Translations under genes and position numbers: made by a program
Assembly: GCA_003661105.1 (NCBI GenBank)
Contig: QMVM01000003.1
Coordinates: forward strand, 1-24,829
DNA from: Methanosarcinales archaeon
GTDB lineage: Archaea > Halobacteriota > Methanosarcinia > Methanosarcinales > Methanogasteraceae
Direction: 5' to 3'
Length of the DNA: 24,829 nucleotides
In this document: piece after piece, positions 1 through 7,886 of the stretch
Position numbering within the stretch: position 1 is the first letter of the stretch
Layout: every line of letters starts with the position of its first letter
Notes under the pieces: model-generated
Seen by the model: only the letters and a program-made list of their open reading frames with translations
Told to the model about the DNA's origin: nothing
The model's database searches: none

Positions 1-27
1 AGATTAACACAGATGGACACAGATTAT
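1..27. repeat. Short tandem repeat, 10-base unit
   Basis: Three consecutive 10-base units begin the window: AGATTAACAC, AGATGGACAC and AGATTATCGG, the last matching only in its first half. Similar 'cagattaacacagat' strings occur between genes in many archaeal and bacterial genomes. Here it sits upstream of the helicase operon, and the array may continue beyond the left edge. No function can be assigned from sequence. Confidence 0.5.
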
Positions 28-222
28 CGGTGTAAACGACTTTTCATATCGACAGTGCTCCATTATGGCAGTTGTGGTTGCGTAAGACAATCCGACGTTC
101 CCAGAAAATAATAAAAAGACTCAGATTTGGTAAGTATCATGATCGATGCTCCGCGTCTAAAAAGAGGGGACAAAAGTCATCGACATATGGACTTAAGGTA
201 TACCCAAAGAGAGGCTACTCCA
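28..222. other. Leader region of the helicase operon
   Basis: No separate gene is supported here. An A/T-rich stretch around 104-118 could hold a TATA-like element for the downstream operon, but no convincing TATA box plus recognition element can be fixed. The reading frame of the first operon gene stays open back to a TTG at 127 and also contains an ATG at 187, so part of this stretch could be coding if translation starts upstream of 223. Confidence 0.35.
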
Positions 223-1644
223 ATGGATACGCAAAGTATGCTGAAGCAGATGTGCAAAAGCGATATCACTGACTCCGATATCAAGGCGATCTGCAAAAGC
301 CGCGGTTTTTCTGCCAAAGAGGCGACTTCTCGCGACGTCTTTGAGAACTTCTTTATCTCCACGATTGGCATAAAGGAAGTACTGGACTCATTAACTTACA
401 AGGAAGTTGTGTTCCTCCACTTGCTTAATAAGATGAAGAAGGAAGTTGGTATCGAGTACTTCGAGAGACTATATGGTTGCGCAGAATCCACAAATGGCTA
501 TCATTACATGACTTTTACCAAACGGTATAAAGAAACATTCAAAAAAGTGAAGAGTAATCTGGTGCGAAAGGGTGTGCTCATCGCCATAGAGCGAGAAACA
601 TATGGAAAGTCTGCCAAGATGGAACGCTTACAATTCTCTTTTCCTCCGGAATTCGGGAGTTTTCTTCCACCACTCGTCAAGGCTTCCAAATTCAAAAAAA
701 CCGGAAAGTTCAAGAGAGAAGTTCTGCGTGATAAACTGCTTGAGCTTGCGGGAGGGGAAAGAAAAAAGCCATCCCCTTTATCAAACCCCGACAGAAGATC
801 ATTCAAACTCACAATCAACGAGGATAATCTATCTATTGGGGGTAAACAATTCAGAGCAAAATACCTGTTGGATTGGCAGAAAGCTTGCATGCGTGCGTCT
901 ATTAAAACCGATACGGAGGATCGGGTTTATCCAGATTATTCGCGCGATGATATGGCTCCCGTTGATGCTGCACTCTATGCAATCGCACAACTTGGAGATC
1001 ATGAATGGCTACCCGCCGACGGTCTCGAAGTTATACTCAAGATATTTACAGGAGATGATGTAAATCACCCCTGCGAACAGATCTGCGAGGCGGGCTGGGA
1101 GTGGGGCTGCCTTGTAAAAGTCGTGGTGGATAAAACGGCATACTACCGGTTACCTGATGATCCATTAGACGATGCAGCCGCACCAACGCCTGAACAGTAC
1201 CTGCGGATTATGCCGGACGGTACGGTAGTGTTGAATCTGGTGAAAATCCCTTATGCCGCACTGGAAGTGCTGGCTTCGATCGCACTCCTGGATATTCATA
1301 ACGCCAATCTGCGAGCGACCGCAAATATCATTAAGATTGGGGATGCGCTCGCGACGGTTCGGAAAGAAGGTATTTTTGAGTGGCTCAGGGAAAATTCATC
1401 TGGTTTTCGCACCGCAATCGAGATTGCTGAAAAGAGATGGGGTAAACAGATCATTCATGAAGATCTGATGGTTGCACAGGTAAAAGATCTGAGCCTTAAG
1501 GTGCAGATCGAAAAGTCATGCACCGGTTCGCAACTTGTATCGCTTCCGGATGATTATATCGCCTTTCCCTGTGGCGTTCTTCCCGCGATACAGAAGATAG
1601 TGAGCGCGTCGGGGCACGTGGTCAAGAAGGCGAGGAATGAATGA
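223..1644 (+). CDS. Helicase-associated protein with XPB N-terminal-like segment (first gene of helicase operon)
   Basis: Protein of 473 residues with no well-known name. Residues about 50-150 look like a winged-helix DNA-binding region rich in Lys, Phe and Tyr. A second possible helix-turn-helix stretch covers about 245-300. Residues about 320-470 begin LRIMPDGTVVLNL, run through a helical region and an 'IEIAEKRWGK' helix, and resemble the XPB/Ssl2 N-terminal domain family (Helicase_C_3 type) that fronts bacterial-type XPB helicases. No nuclease or ATPase motif is visible. Its stop overlaps the next start (ATGA at 1641-1644), so it is very probably cotranslated with the next two genes. The start is uncertain: ATG 223 is chosen for the AGAGAGG about eight bases upstream; TTG 127, ATG 139 and ATG 187 are in frame. 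Inferred role: partner of the XPB helicase, binding DNA or the helicase itself. Confidence 0.65.
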   Translation: MDTQSMLKQMCKSDITDSDIKAICKSRGFSAKEATSRDVFENFFISTIGIKEVLDSLTYKEVVFLHLLNKMKKEVGIEYFERLYGCAESTNGYHYMTFTKRYKETFKKVKSNLVRKGVLIAIERETYGKSAKMERLQFSFPPEFGSFLPPLVKASKFKKTGKFKREVLRDKLLELAGGERKKPSPLSNPDRRSFKLTINEDNLSIGGKQFRAKYLLDWQKACMRASIKTDTEDRVYPDYSRDDMAPVDAALYAIAQLGDHEWLPADGLEVILKIFTGDDVNHPCEQICEAGWEWGCLVKVVVDKTAYYRLPDDPLDDAAAPTPEQYLRIMPDGTVVLNLVKIPYAALEVLASIALLDIHNANLRATANIIKIGDALATVRKEGIFEWLRENSSGFRTAIEIAEKRWGKQIIHEDLMVAQVKDLSLKVQIEKSCTGSQLVSLPDDYIAFPCGVLPAIQKIVSASGHVVKKARNE

Positions 1645-3356
1645 TGCAACCAAAACCAGACTTAACCCAGGCGGATATCGACGAACTGAGCATCGTTTCC
1701 AACCAGTACGATCTGCGCCAGGATCTACATGCTTTTGTTGAGTATGTGAAAGAGCGCGATGTAAAACGGTTACACCGGAGTAATGAGTTGAACAAGTCCG
1801 ATCAAAAGCGATTGGCAAAACTCATGAGCAATTCTTGTCTGGTAGAAGAAGTAGAGGCACACGGACGTTCTTACTGGATAGATTATGTCGATTGCCTGGC
1901 GCTTATATTCAAGTTCGTAAACTATGATACCGAGGGGCAGTATATGGGGTATTACAGCAGTGAACCGTCATTTCCTGACAATTACATCGACGTTGATACC
2001 AAAAGATACGAAGAGTTCATTGGTTTACCGTTAATAGAGCAGGAGAAGAAGCTTCAGGACGTAGTAGTAAAAAATTATCCCGATGGTGAAAATGAGTTTT
2101 ACGAGACAAGTGTACTTGGCAGGCTATCCGGGTTCTCGACCTGGGGATCAGGGATTGGCATCATGCCGGGATTAGACTTTGGCAAAGCAAGGCGGTTTAT
2201 TATCAAGGTTTTGCAATCCTGTACGCCCGGTGTCTGGTATACTACAGCCTCATTGATCAGGTATCTAAAGGAACATCATCCATTCTTCCTCATTCCGGAG
2301 AATCCCAAATATTCACATAAAGAGTATGCAAATAAGGGTCGGTATGGCAACTTTCAGGAGCAAAAGGAGAGGTGGGGTGAGTGGATGCAGATTTCAGAGG
2401 GTGATGCGGATGCGTTTCTACGAGTGGAAGGTCGCTTTGTGGAACGGTTTCTTGAAGGATTGCCCCTTATTTTAGGATATATCGAGGTTGCATACTCCAA
2501 AACAGAGTATAAAGGGCATCTGCCCGAGATGAATCAGCTTCTGGCGTTTCGGATCAATGATCTGTTCCTGCACGTGATGAGCCAGGAGATCATAGAGCCC
2601 AAAGTTACAGTGCAGCCAAATTTTGAGATACATGTGGAATCGGAATTGTATCCGGTTCGGATTCTTACGCAACTGACAAAACTTGCAGATGTCGTAACAA
2701 AGGACAGAACAAACATATTAAAACTTCGAAAAAAGAAGGTTTTGACCCAATTAAGCGAAAGAGAAGATTTTGATGTGCTCAAGCTCCTGGAGAAGATGAG
2801 CGGTCAGAAACTGCCACAGAATGTTCAAATCGAACTCGAAGAGTGGGCTGGGGCTTCAGAAGCATTCACACTCTATGAGGATGTTGTGCTTCTCGAGGGG
2901 GATCGCAATTTGCCTGAACTCGACGAATTCACAATTGAATCCATATCACCTGCAATTAAGATCGTGCGTTCGCCTGACCGGTTGTTTGCGCATCTTCTGC
3001 AGAAGGAGTTGATCCCTCTGCGCATAAAACATCGCTCTTCGGATTTTACGCGCCTCCCGGACGGTGCAGACACGGTATTCCCCAGACGCGATATGGGCGT
3101 TTCAAAAGCAAAATCAAAGACAAAAGCAAAAACAAAGAAACGTGTGACAATCAAACGGGAAGTTCGGATCACATTTCACTTTCCGGCAAAAGAATTGATG
3201 GAAGAATTCCGAAATGGACTTATAACTGCCGGATGCCCGGTTGCTGCTGATTGGGGTAAATTGACACTCTCCTTTGACAAACGTTACGAACCAGAGGTAA
3301 AGAAAGTCAGTAAGAAACTGATAGATTACACAATCAAAACCGAGGATGTCCTATGA
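1641..3356 (+). CDS. Second helicase-associated protein, XPB N-terminal-like segment and basic C-terminal linker
   Basis: Protein of 571 residues. Residues about 185-300 are mostly helical and include WYTTASLIRYLKEHHP, a likely winged-helix element. Residues about 317-425 begin PKVTVQPNFEIHVESE, followed by LTQLTKLADVV, a variable helical stretch, and 'LLEKMSGQKLPQNVQIELEEW'-like text split across the module. This is the layout of the helicase-associated (XPB N-terminal-like) family known next to XPB genes in some bacteria. A very basic Lys/Ala/Thr linker at about 487-500 (KAKSKTKAKTKKR) leads to a small C-terminal alpha/beta segment. It is coupled at both ends by ATGA overlaps (1641-1644 and 3353-3356). 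There is no recognisable enzyme motif. Role as a structural or DNA-binding partner of the helicase is inferred from context and domain likeness. Confidence 0.65.
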   Translation: MMQPKPDLTQADIDELSIVSNQYDLRQDLHAFVEYVKERDVKRLHRSNELNKSDQKRLAKLMSNSCLVEEVEAHGRSYWIDYVDCLALIFKFVNYDTEGQYMGYYSSEPSFPDNYIDVDTKRYEEFIGLPLIEQEKKLQDVVVKNYPDGENEFYETSVLGRLSGFSTWGSGIGIMPGLDFGKARRFIIKVLQSCTPGVWYTTASLIRYLKEHHPFFLIPENPKYSHKEYANKGRYGNFQEQKERWGEWMQISEGDADAFLRVEGRFVERFLEGLPLILGYIEVAYSKTEYKGHLPEMNQLLAFRINDLFLHVMSQEIIEPKVTVQPNFEIHVESELYPVRILTQLTKLADVVTKDRTNILKLRKKKVLTQLSEREDFDVLKLLEKMSGQKLPQNVQIELEEWAGASEAFTLYEDVVLLEGDRNLPELDEFTIESISPAIKIVRSPDRLFAHLLQKELIPLRIKHRSSDFTRLPDGADTVFPRRDMGVSKAKSKTKAKTKKRVTIKREVRITFHFPAKELMEEFRNGLITAGCPVAADWGKLTLSFDKRYEPEVKKVSKKLIDYTIKTEDVL

Positions 3357-5029
3357 GCTCACAACCACAAAAGCCACTCATAATCCAGAGCGATCGCACG
3401 TTGATGCTCGAGGTCGGGCACCCGGGGTACGTAGAATGCCGGGATTTCCTATCACTGTTTGCAGAGCTGGTAAAATCGCCAGAGTTCATCCACACATATC
3501 GGGTAACACCGCTCTCACTCTGGAATGCGGCAGCACTGGATGTGCCGTTTAAAGAGATCACTTGCGGTCTTGAAGAGTTCTCGCGTTACAGCGTTCCGTC
3601 AAATGTCATCGTCGATATGAGGGAGTGGTACGAGACTTATGGCAAGCTGGTGTTACAGAAAGCCAAAGACGCAGAGGATTATCTGGAGCTTGTTGTTGCA
3701 GACTCCTATATTCTGGAACGAATCAGTAACAATGAGTCATTGGAAGGCTTCTGGGTGGATGTGGATAACGGCAACATTCCCGGACTATTCATACCGCAAG
3801 CAAGACGCGGCGATCTTAAGCATGCATTGATAAAGGCGGGCTACCCTGTCAAGGACCTGTGTGGATATCTGGAAGGCGAACGATTCGACATCACTCTGCG
3901 CGACATTGATCTCAACGGCGACTCATTTGCGCTGCGTGATTACCAGAAGGAGGCTGTAGATCTCTTTTACTGTGCAGGAGATAAAACCGGTGGCAGTGGG
4001 GTGATTGTTCTTCCATGTGGTTCAGGTAAGACGATTATAGGGCTTGGAACGATAGCTCAGATATCAACATATACCCTGATCATCGCCACCAATAACGTCT
4101 CTGTTGCGCAGTGGCGCGATGAACTTACCGCAAAGACTCACATCAACGAAGCGGACATCGGTGAGTATACCGGGCGCATCAAAGAGATTAAGCCGATCAC
4201 GATCACCACATACCAGATGCTGACACATCGTCAAACAAAGGACAGTCCGCTTCACAACTTAAAGATCTTTACCGAGCATAACTGGGGGCTAATTATATAT
4301 GATGAGGTGCATATACTACCGGCTCCGGTATTTCGGGCAACAACAGAAATTCAAGCCAGACGGCGGCTCGGGCTTACTGCGACACTGGTTCGCGAGGATG
4401 GGAAGGAAGACGACGTCTTTGCACTGATCGGTCCAAAGCGATACGATGTTCCGTGGAAGACGCTTGAGAGTCGCGGCTATATCGCTGAAGCCATCTGTAC
4501 CGAGTATCGTGTCCCTCTTTCGCCGGAAGAAGAGCTTACGTATGCCCATGCCGATAAACGGGCTAAGTTTCGCATCGCAGCAGAGAACGAGCGCAAAAAA
4601 GAGCTTGTGTGCGAGCTTCTGGAGAACCATGCCGGCGAGAGAATTTTAATCATCGGTCAATTCATCTCGCAGATAGAGAAGCTTGCCAGATCACTAAAGC
4701 TTCCTATTATCACGGGTAAGACCAAACAGGATGATAGGGAGAAGCTCTACGACCAGTTTCGGAAGGGGGACATCAACACACTTGTGGTATCCAAGGTCGC
4801 AAACTTCTCCGTGGATCTGCCTGACGCCAGTGTTATGATCCAGATATCTGGTACGTATGGTTCGCGTCAGGAGGAAGCGCAGCGATTGGGGCGCATTCTT
4901 CGTCCGAAAGAACATGCATCCCATTTCTACACACTGGTCTCAAAGGGTACCGTTGAACAGACGTTCGGGAGCAATCGCCAGCTCTTCCTGGTGGAGCAGG
5001 GGTACAGGTACCAGATCAAGTACTTTTAA
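3353..5029 (+). CDS. XPB/Rad25-type superfamily 2 DNA helicase
   Basis: Protein of 558 residues, an ATP-dependent DNA translocase of the XPB family. Residues 1-95 form the XPB N-terminal-like domain (LIIQSDRTLMLEV then YRVTPLSLWNAAAL). Residues about 120-190 match the damage-recognition-like region. Helicase motifs: Walker A GSGKT 223-227, motif II DEVH 317-320, motif III TAT 342-344 followed by the XPB hallmark RED at 347-349, and motif VI QRLGRILRPK 510-519 preceded by SGTYGSRQEEA. All catalytic residues appear intact and the length fits bacterial-type XPB. GAGG at 3342-3345 supports the start, which overlaps the preceding stop. The family is known for DNA opening in repair and, in eukaryotes, transcription initiation. 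The Bax1 nuclease that accompanies many archaeal XPBs is absent here; two XPB-N-like proteins take its place. Function within this trio is unknown. Confidence 0.9.
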   Translation: MSSQPQKPLIIQSDRTLMLEVGHPGYVECRDFLSLFAELVKSPEFIHTYRVTPLSLWNAAALDVPFKEITCGLEEFSRYSVPSNVIVDMREWYETYGKLVLQKAKDAEDYLELVVADSYILERISNNESLEGFWVDVDNGNIPGLFIPQARRGDLKHALIKAGYPVKDLCGYLEGERFDITLRDIDLNGDSFALRDYQKEAVDLFYCAGDKTGGSGVIVLPCGSGKTIIGLGTIAQISTYTLIIATNNVSVAQWRDELTAKTHINEADIGEYTGRIKEIKPITITTYQMLTHRQTKDSPLHNLKIFTEHNWGLIIYDEVHILPAPVFRATTEIQARRRLGLTATLVREDGKEDDVFALIGPKRYDVPWKTLESRGYIAEAICTEYRVPLSPEEELTYAHADKRAKFRIAAENERKKELVCELLENHAGERILIIGQFISQIEKLARSLKLPIITGKTKQDDREKLYDQFRKGDINTLVVSKVANFSVDLPDASVMIQISGTYGSRQEEAQRLGRILRPKEHASHFYTLVSKGTVEQTFGSNRQLFLVEQGYRYQIKYF

Positions 5030-5152
5030 GATTTTCGGACCGTGTGATTAGGTAAGAGCATCCTGAAGAGGGGGACTGCCGTGGGTGCCAAAAGACCTTT
5101 GAGAATCTATCATATCGAAGGATTGCACGCTCTGATAACTCCAATGGGAGCT

Positions 5153-5197
5153 AAAAAAGCGATCACCCGAGTTTTGAGCGTACTCGGGATTGATCGC
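5153..5197 (-). terminator. Hairpin plus T-run terminator of the rnf operon
   Basis: GCGATCACCCGAG (5159-5171) pairs with CTCGGGATTGATCGC (5183-5197): 13 base pairs with a two-base bulge and an 11-base loop. On the minus strand the stem is followed directly by six T residues (A-run 5153-5158 on the plus strand). It lies 10 bases after the rnfB stop. The T-run orientation fits rnf transcription; the hairpin may also affect the convergent helicase operon ending at 5029. Confidence 0.75.
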
Positions 5198-5206
5198 AAC
5201 TCAAAC

Positions 5207-6007
5207 TCACAGCTTCACTATCGCGTTTCTCGGGCACACACCAATACACGTCCCGCACTGGGTGCACTTCTCCTGATCGATCACGGCAACAGCCTTCACC
5301 AGTTTTATTGCACCCTCAGGGCAGTTCTTCTTGCATATCCCGCATCCGATGCATCCGAACTCGCAGATCTCTTTGACATACTTGCCCTTGTCGTGTGATG
5401 AGCAGACCACATAAACGGGTCCGTGCTCCTTTGCAATCGTTAGCACCTGTTGTGGGCATTCCCTTACACATGCACCGCAGCCCTTGCAGTTGTACTTCTT
5501 GATTTTCGGAAGCCCGTTATCCGCAATCTCGATTGCATCAAACATGCATGCTCGCACGCAGTCACCAAGACCGATGCATCCATACGAGCAGGCTTTTTTC
5601 GTGCCTGCAAGCAGGATTGCGGCTCTGCACGTGTCTGCACCGATATAATCGTAGCGGTCTTTGCAGTTTGTTCCGCCCTGGCAGAGTGTGATTGGATACG
5701 TGGGCTCTGCTGCAGAAATCTCCATTCCGAGCAGCTCTCCGATGAGTTCGAACGTCTCTGCGTCACAAGAGGTGCAGACATCAGGTGTCACATCCCCTGC
5801 CACGATATGCTCGGCAGCATCAGCGCATCCCGGGTATCCACAGGCTCCGCAGTTTGCTCCGGGCATCAGTTCGATCAACGCATCGACAATCGGATCGGTC
5901 GGGACATAGAACACCTTTGACGCCCATACGAGCATCGCCGCCATCGCGAGTCCGAGTGCTCCGAGCACAGCAACTGCCGGGAGCATAAGTGTCATATCAA
6001 GACTCAT
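5207..6007 (-). CDS. rnfB: Rnf complex subunit RnfB, polyferredoxin with N-terminal membrane anchor
   Basis: RnfB, 266 residues, is the electron-entry subunit of the Rnf complex and passes electrons from ferredoxin through Fe-S clusters. A single membrane helix occupies residues about 5-30. A Fe-S domain follows with Cys 53, 56, 61 and 78 (NCGACGYPGC). Further Cys groups lie at 109/115/127 and 140/144/150/154, then ferredoxin CxxCxxCxxxC sets at 174-184, 219-229 and 248-258, consistent with several [4Fe-4S] clusters as in methanosarcinal RnfB. It is the last gene of rnfCDGEAB. Its ATG overlaps the rnfA stop by four bases, and a strong terminator follows. Identity rests on cysteine pattern, length and position and is nearly certain. 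Confidence 0.95.
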   Translation of the reverse strand: MSLDMTLMLPAVAVLGALGLAMAAMLVWASKVFYVPTDPIVDALIELMPGANCGACGYPGCADAAEHIVAGDVTPDVCTSCDAETFELIGELLGMEISAAEPTYPITLCQGGTNCKDRYDYIGADTCRAAILLAGTKKACSYGCIGLGDCVRACMFDAIEIADNGLPKIKKYNCKGCGACVRECPQQVLTIAKEHGPVYVVCSSHDKGKYVKEICEFGCIGCGICKKNCPEGAIKLVKAVAVIDQEKCTQCGTCIGVCPRNAIVKL

Positions 6008-6630
6008 AATTTCACCACCGCAAAGTAACTGGCAACAATTAATGCGGCCATCATTGCTGCGAAGAATGCGCCGATGAACCCGCTGAAGAGCTGGACGTCA
6101 CGCATGATCAGTTTCTCTCGCACAGCTGCCGTTGCAAGCATCACCCATGAGTAGCCGAGACCGGCGCCGAATGCGTACAGGATACTTGCGCCATACGTGT
6201 AGCCCTCCTGTATGTTCAGGAGCACCACACCAAGCACTGCACAATTTGTAGAGATCAGCGGGAGGTATATTCCAAGCGATCTGTATAGCGGCGGGCTGAA
6301 TTTGCGTATGATGAACTCAACGAGCTGGACAAACGCGGCGATCACAAGAATGAAACAGATCGTCTTTAAGAATGTCAGGTCATTTCCCAAAAAACTTGCA
6401 TCGCTCAGGAGATAATAGTATATGGGCCATGTAAGGATCGCTGACATCGTCATAACGAAGGTTACAGCCATCGACATGCCTTTTGATGTATCTGAGTTGG
6501 TGGTTAGACCAACATACGAACAGAGTCCGAGAAACATCACGAGAAGGAAGTTCTTTGTGAACATCGCCTCCACAAAGATCGGGAAGATGTTCTCTGTCGG
6601 CATCAGTGCAGGTATCAAAGCATCAGTCAT
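6004..6630 (-). CDS. rnfA: Rnf complex membrane subunit RnfA
   Basis: RnfA, 208 residues, is an integral membrane subunit with about six helices and is homologous to RnfE and to NqrE/NqrD of the sodium-pumping Nqr complex. The half-membrane cysteine motifs are present: LGLCSYVGLTT (Cys37) and STNCAVLG (Cys130). In the related complexes, matching cysteines of the A/E pair jointly hold an intramembrane [2Fe-2S] cluster. It overlaps the rnfE stop and the rnfB start by four bases each, implying translational coupling. Nothing seems truncated. Confidence 0.95.
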   Translation of the reverse strand: MTDALIPALMPTENIFPIFVEAMFTKNFLLVMFLGLCSYVGLTTNSDTSKGMSMAVTFVMTMSAILTWPIYYYLLSDASFLGNDLTFLKTICFILVIAAFVQLVEFIIRKFSPPLYRSLGIYLPLISTNCAVLGVVLLNIQEGYTYGASILYAFGAGLGYSWVMLATAAVREKLIMRDVQLFSGFIGAFFAAMMAALIVASYFAVVKL

Positions 6631-7334
6631 AGTTCATAACCCTCCTTTATGAGTTGTTTAACCCGTTTTCGGTCTCCCATGATCTTGAAGAGCAGCATCA
6701 ACGTCGCGATCGTGAGAAATGCTCCGGGTGGTGTGATCATCACAACTGCTGGCTCAATCGGGAATTTTATGACCTCAGGGATGAATGATAATCCGGGGAT
6801 GGCGGAGAGTGGGTAAAATCCCGGAACGCCGTCTACCACATTCAGCATCACAAGTTTTAACCCACCGGTTCCGAGAATCTCTCTGATGCTACCGATCAAC
6901 ATCAGTGCTGCTGCAAAACCGATCGATATGCCGATCCCGTCTGCTATCGATGGAAGAACTGGATTTCGGTTCGCATACGCTTCAGCCCTACCGATCACGA
7001 TACAGTTTACAACGATCAGCGGCACAAAGATTCCAAGCGCATCATACATTGGAGGCAGAAACGCCTCAAGCATCATATCAATCATCGTAACGAAGGTACA
7101 GATGATCAGGATGAATATGGGGATTCTAACATCTGCCGGGATCTGCTTTCGCAGAAGAGAGACAAAGATGTTTGAGCCGAGCATAACAAAGGTAAACGCC
7201 AGTGCCATGCCGAGCGCGTTTGCAAACGACGTGGACACCGCCAGTGTCGGACATAAACCAAGCACGAGTACGAATACAGGGTTATCCTTGATGATTCCTC
7301 TGATGATCTCTCCTACGAATGATTTGTTTGCCAT
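6627..7334 (-). CDS. rnfE: Rnf complex membrane subunit RnfE
   Basis: RnfE, 235 residues, is a polytopic membrane protein paired with RnfA. The conserved cysteine motifs are LGLCPTLAVSTS (Cys28) and VVNCIVIGRAEAYA (Cys111), expected to share a [2Fe-2S] cluster with RnfA Cys37 and Cys130. The C-terminus is longer and basic (KIMGDRKRVKQLIKEGYEL) as is usual for RnfE. The start codon follows the rnfG stop with no gap (TAA then ATG), preceded by GGAGG. Its stop overlaps the rnfA start. Confidence 0.95.
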   Translation of the reverse strand: MANKSFVGEIIRGIIKDNPVFVLVLGLCPTLAVSTSFANALGMALAFTFVMLGSNIFVSLLRKQIPADVRIPIFILIICTFVTMIDMMLEAFLPPMYDALGIFVPLIVVNCIVIGRAEAYANRNPVLPSIADGIGISIGFAAALMLIGSIREILGTGGLKLVMLNVVDGVPGFYPLSAIPGLSFIPEVIKFPIEPAVVMITPPGAFLTIATLMLLFKIMGDRKRVKQLIKEGYEL

Positions 7335-7886
7335 TTATGAGACCTCCTCTTGCATCTTTCCAACTATTTCAGCAACTCCGGCAGTGACATATCCGGACGA
7401 TACCGATGCACCAGAGATGGCATCGATTTCTCCGCCGTCACTTGAGAGTGTCAGCCCGTCCGGACCGACCCCGGCGAATTGTGCGACGAACTCTGGCTGT
7501 TCCTGGACCTTGCTACCGATTCCGGGGGTCTCTTTCTGCGAGACCACAACAACTCCGGTCACCACGAAATCAGGATCTACCCCGACTGCAAGCGTTAACA
7601 TGTCCTGCATACCCTGAACCTCGAACATTGCCCCATAGCCGATCAGATCGCCACCATCATAAGCCTCATAGCAAATTTCTCCACCACTAACTGCCTTATA
7701 CTTGGTAGCATCAGGGACAACTCCCATCTCGAGCAGTTGCTTGTCAGGACCGCCTGCCTCTGCTGCTAGCTTGTCAAGCTGTTCCTGTGTGACTCCGTAC
7801 GTAGCTGTCAGAACTGCTGCAGCCACCGCAGCAACGAGCGTCAGCTTGATGAGTATCATTACAGTAGAGTCTTTTGTTTCTGCCAT
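7335..7886 (-). CDS. rnfG: Rnf complex flavoprotein RnfG (SGAS variant of flavin site)
   Basis: RnfG, 183 residues, has one N-terminal membrane helix (about 8-30) and an extracytoplasmic FMN-binding domain that relays electrons in Rnf. The ETPGIGSK signature is at 119-126. In RnfG proteins FMN is attached by ApbE to the last Thr of an SGAT-type motif; in Methanosarcina acetivorans RnfG this is a threonine. Here the motif reads DAISGASVSS, so the acceptor would be Ser161 instead of Thr. No apbE gene lies in the window. The gene sits directly after rnfD (TAG then ATG) with GGAGG upstream. The assignment is firm; covalent FMN in this protein is inferred. Confidence 0.93.
   Translation of the reverse strand: MAETKDSTVMILIKLTLVAAVAAAVLTATYGVTQEQLDKLAAEAGGPDKQLLEMGVVPDATKYKAVSGGEICYEAYDGGDLIGYGAMFEVQGMQDMLTLAVGVDPDFVVTGVVVVSQKETPGIGSKVQEQPEFVAQFAGVGPDGLTLSSDGGEIDAISGASVSSGYVTAGVAEIVGKMQEEVS

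Noticed and set aside
5081..5398. Plus-strand open frame between the helicase and rnfB
   Set aside because: It runs over the rnf terminator hairpin and into rnfB on the other strand, and resembles no family.
6886..7617. Long plus-strand frame opposite rnfE and rnfG
   Set aside because: Low-complexity Ser/Thr/Pro-rich text antisense to two clear genes; a codon-bias shadow.
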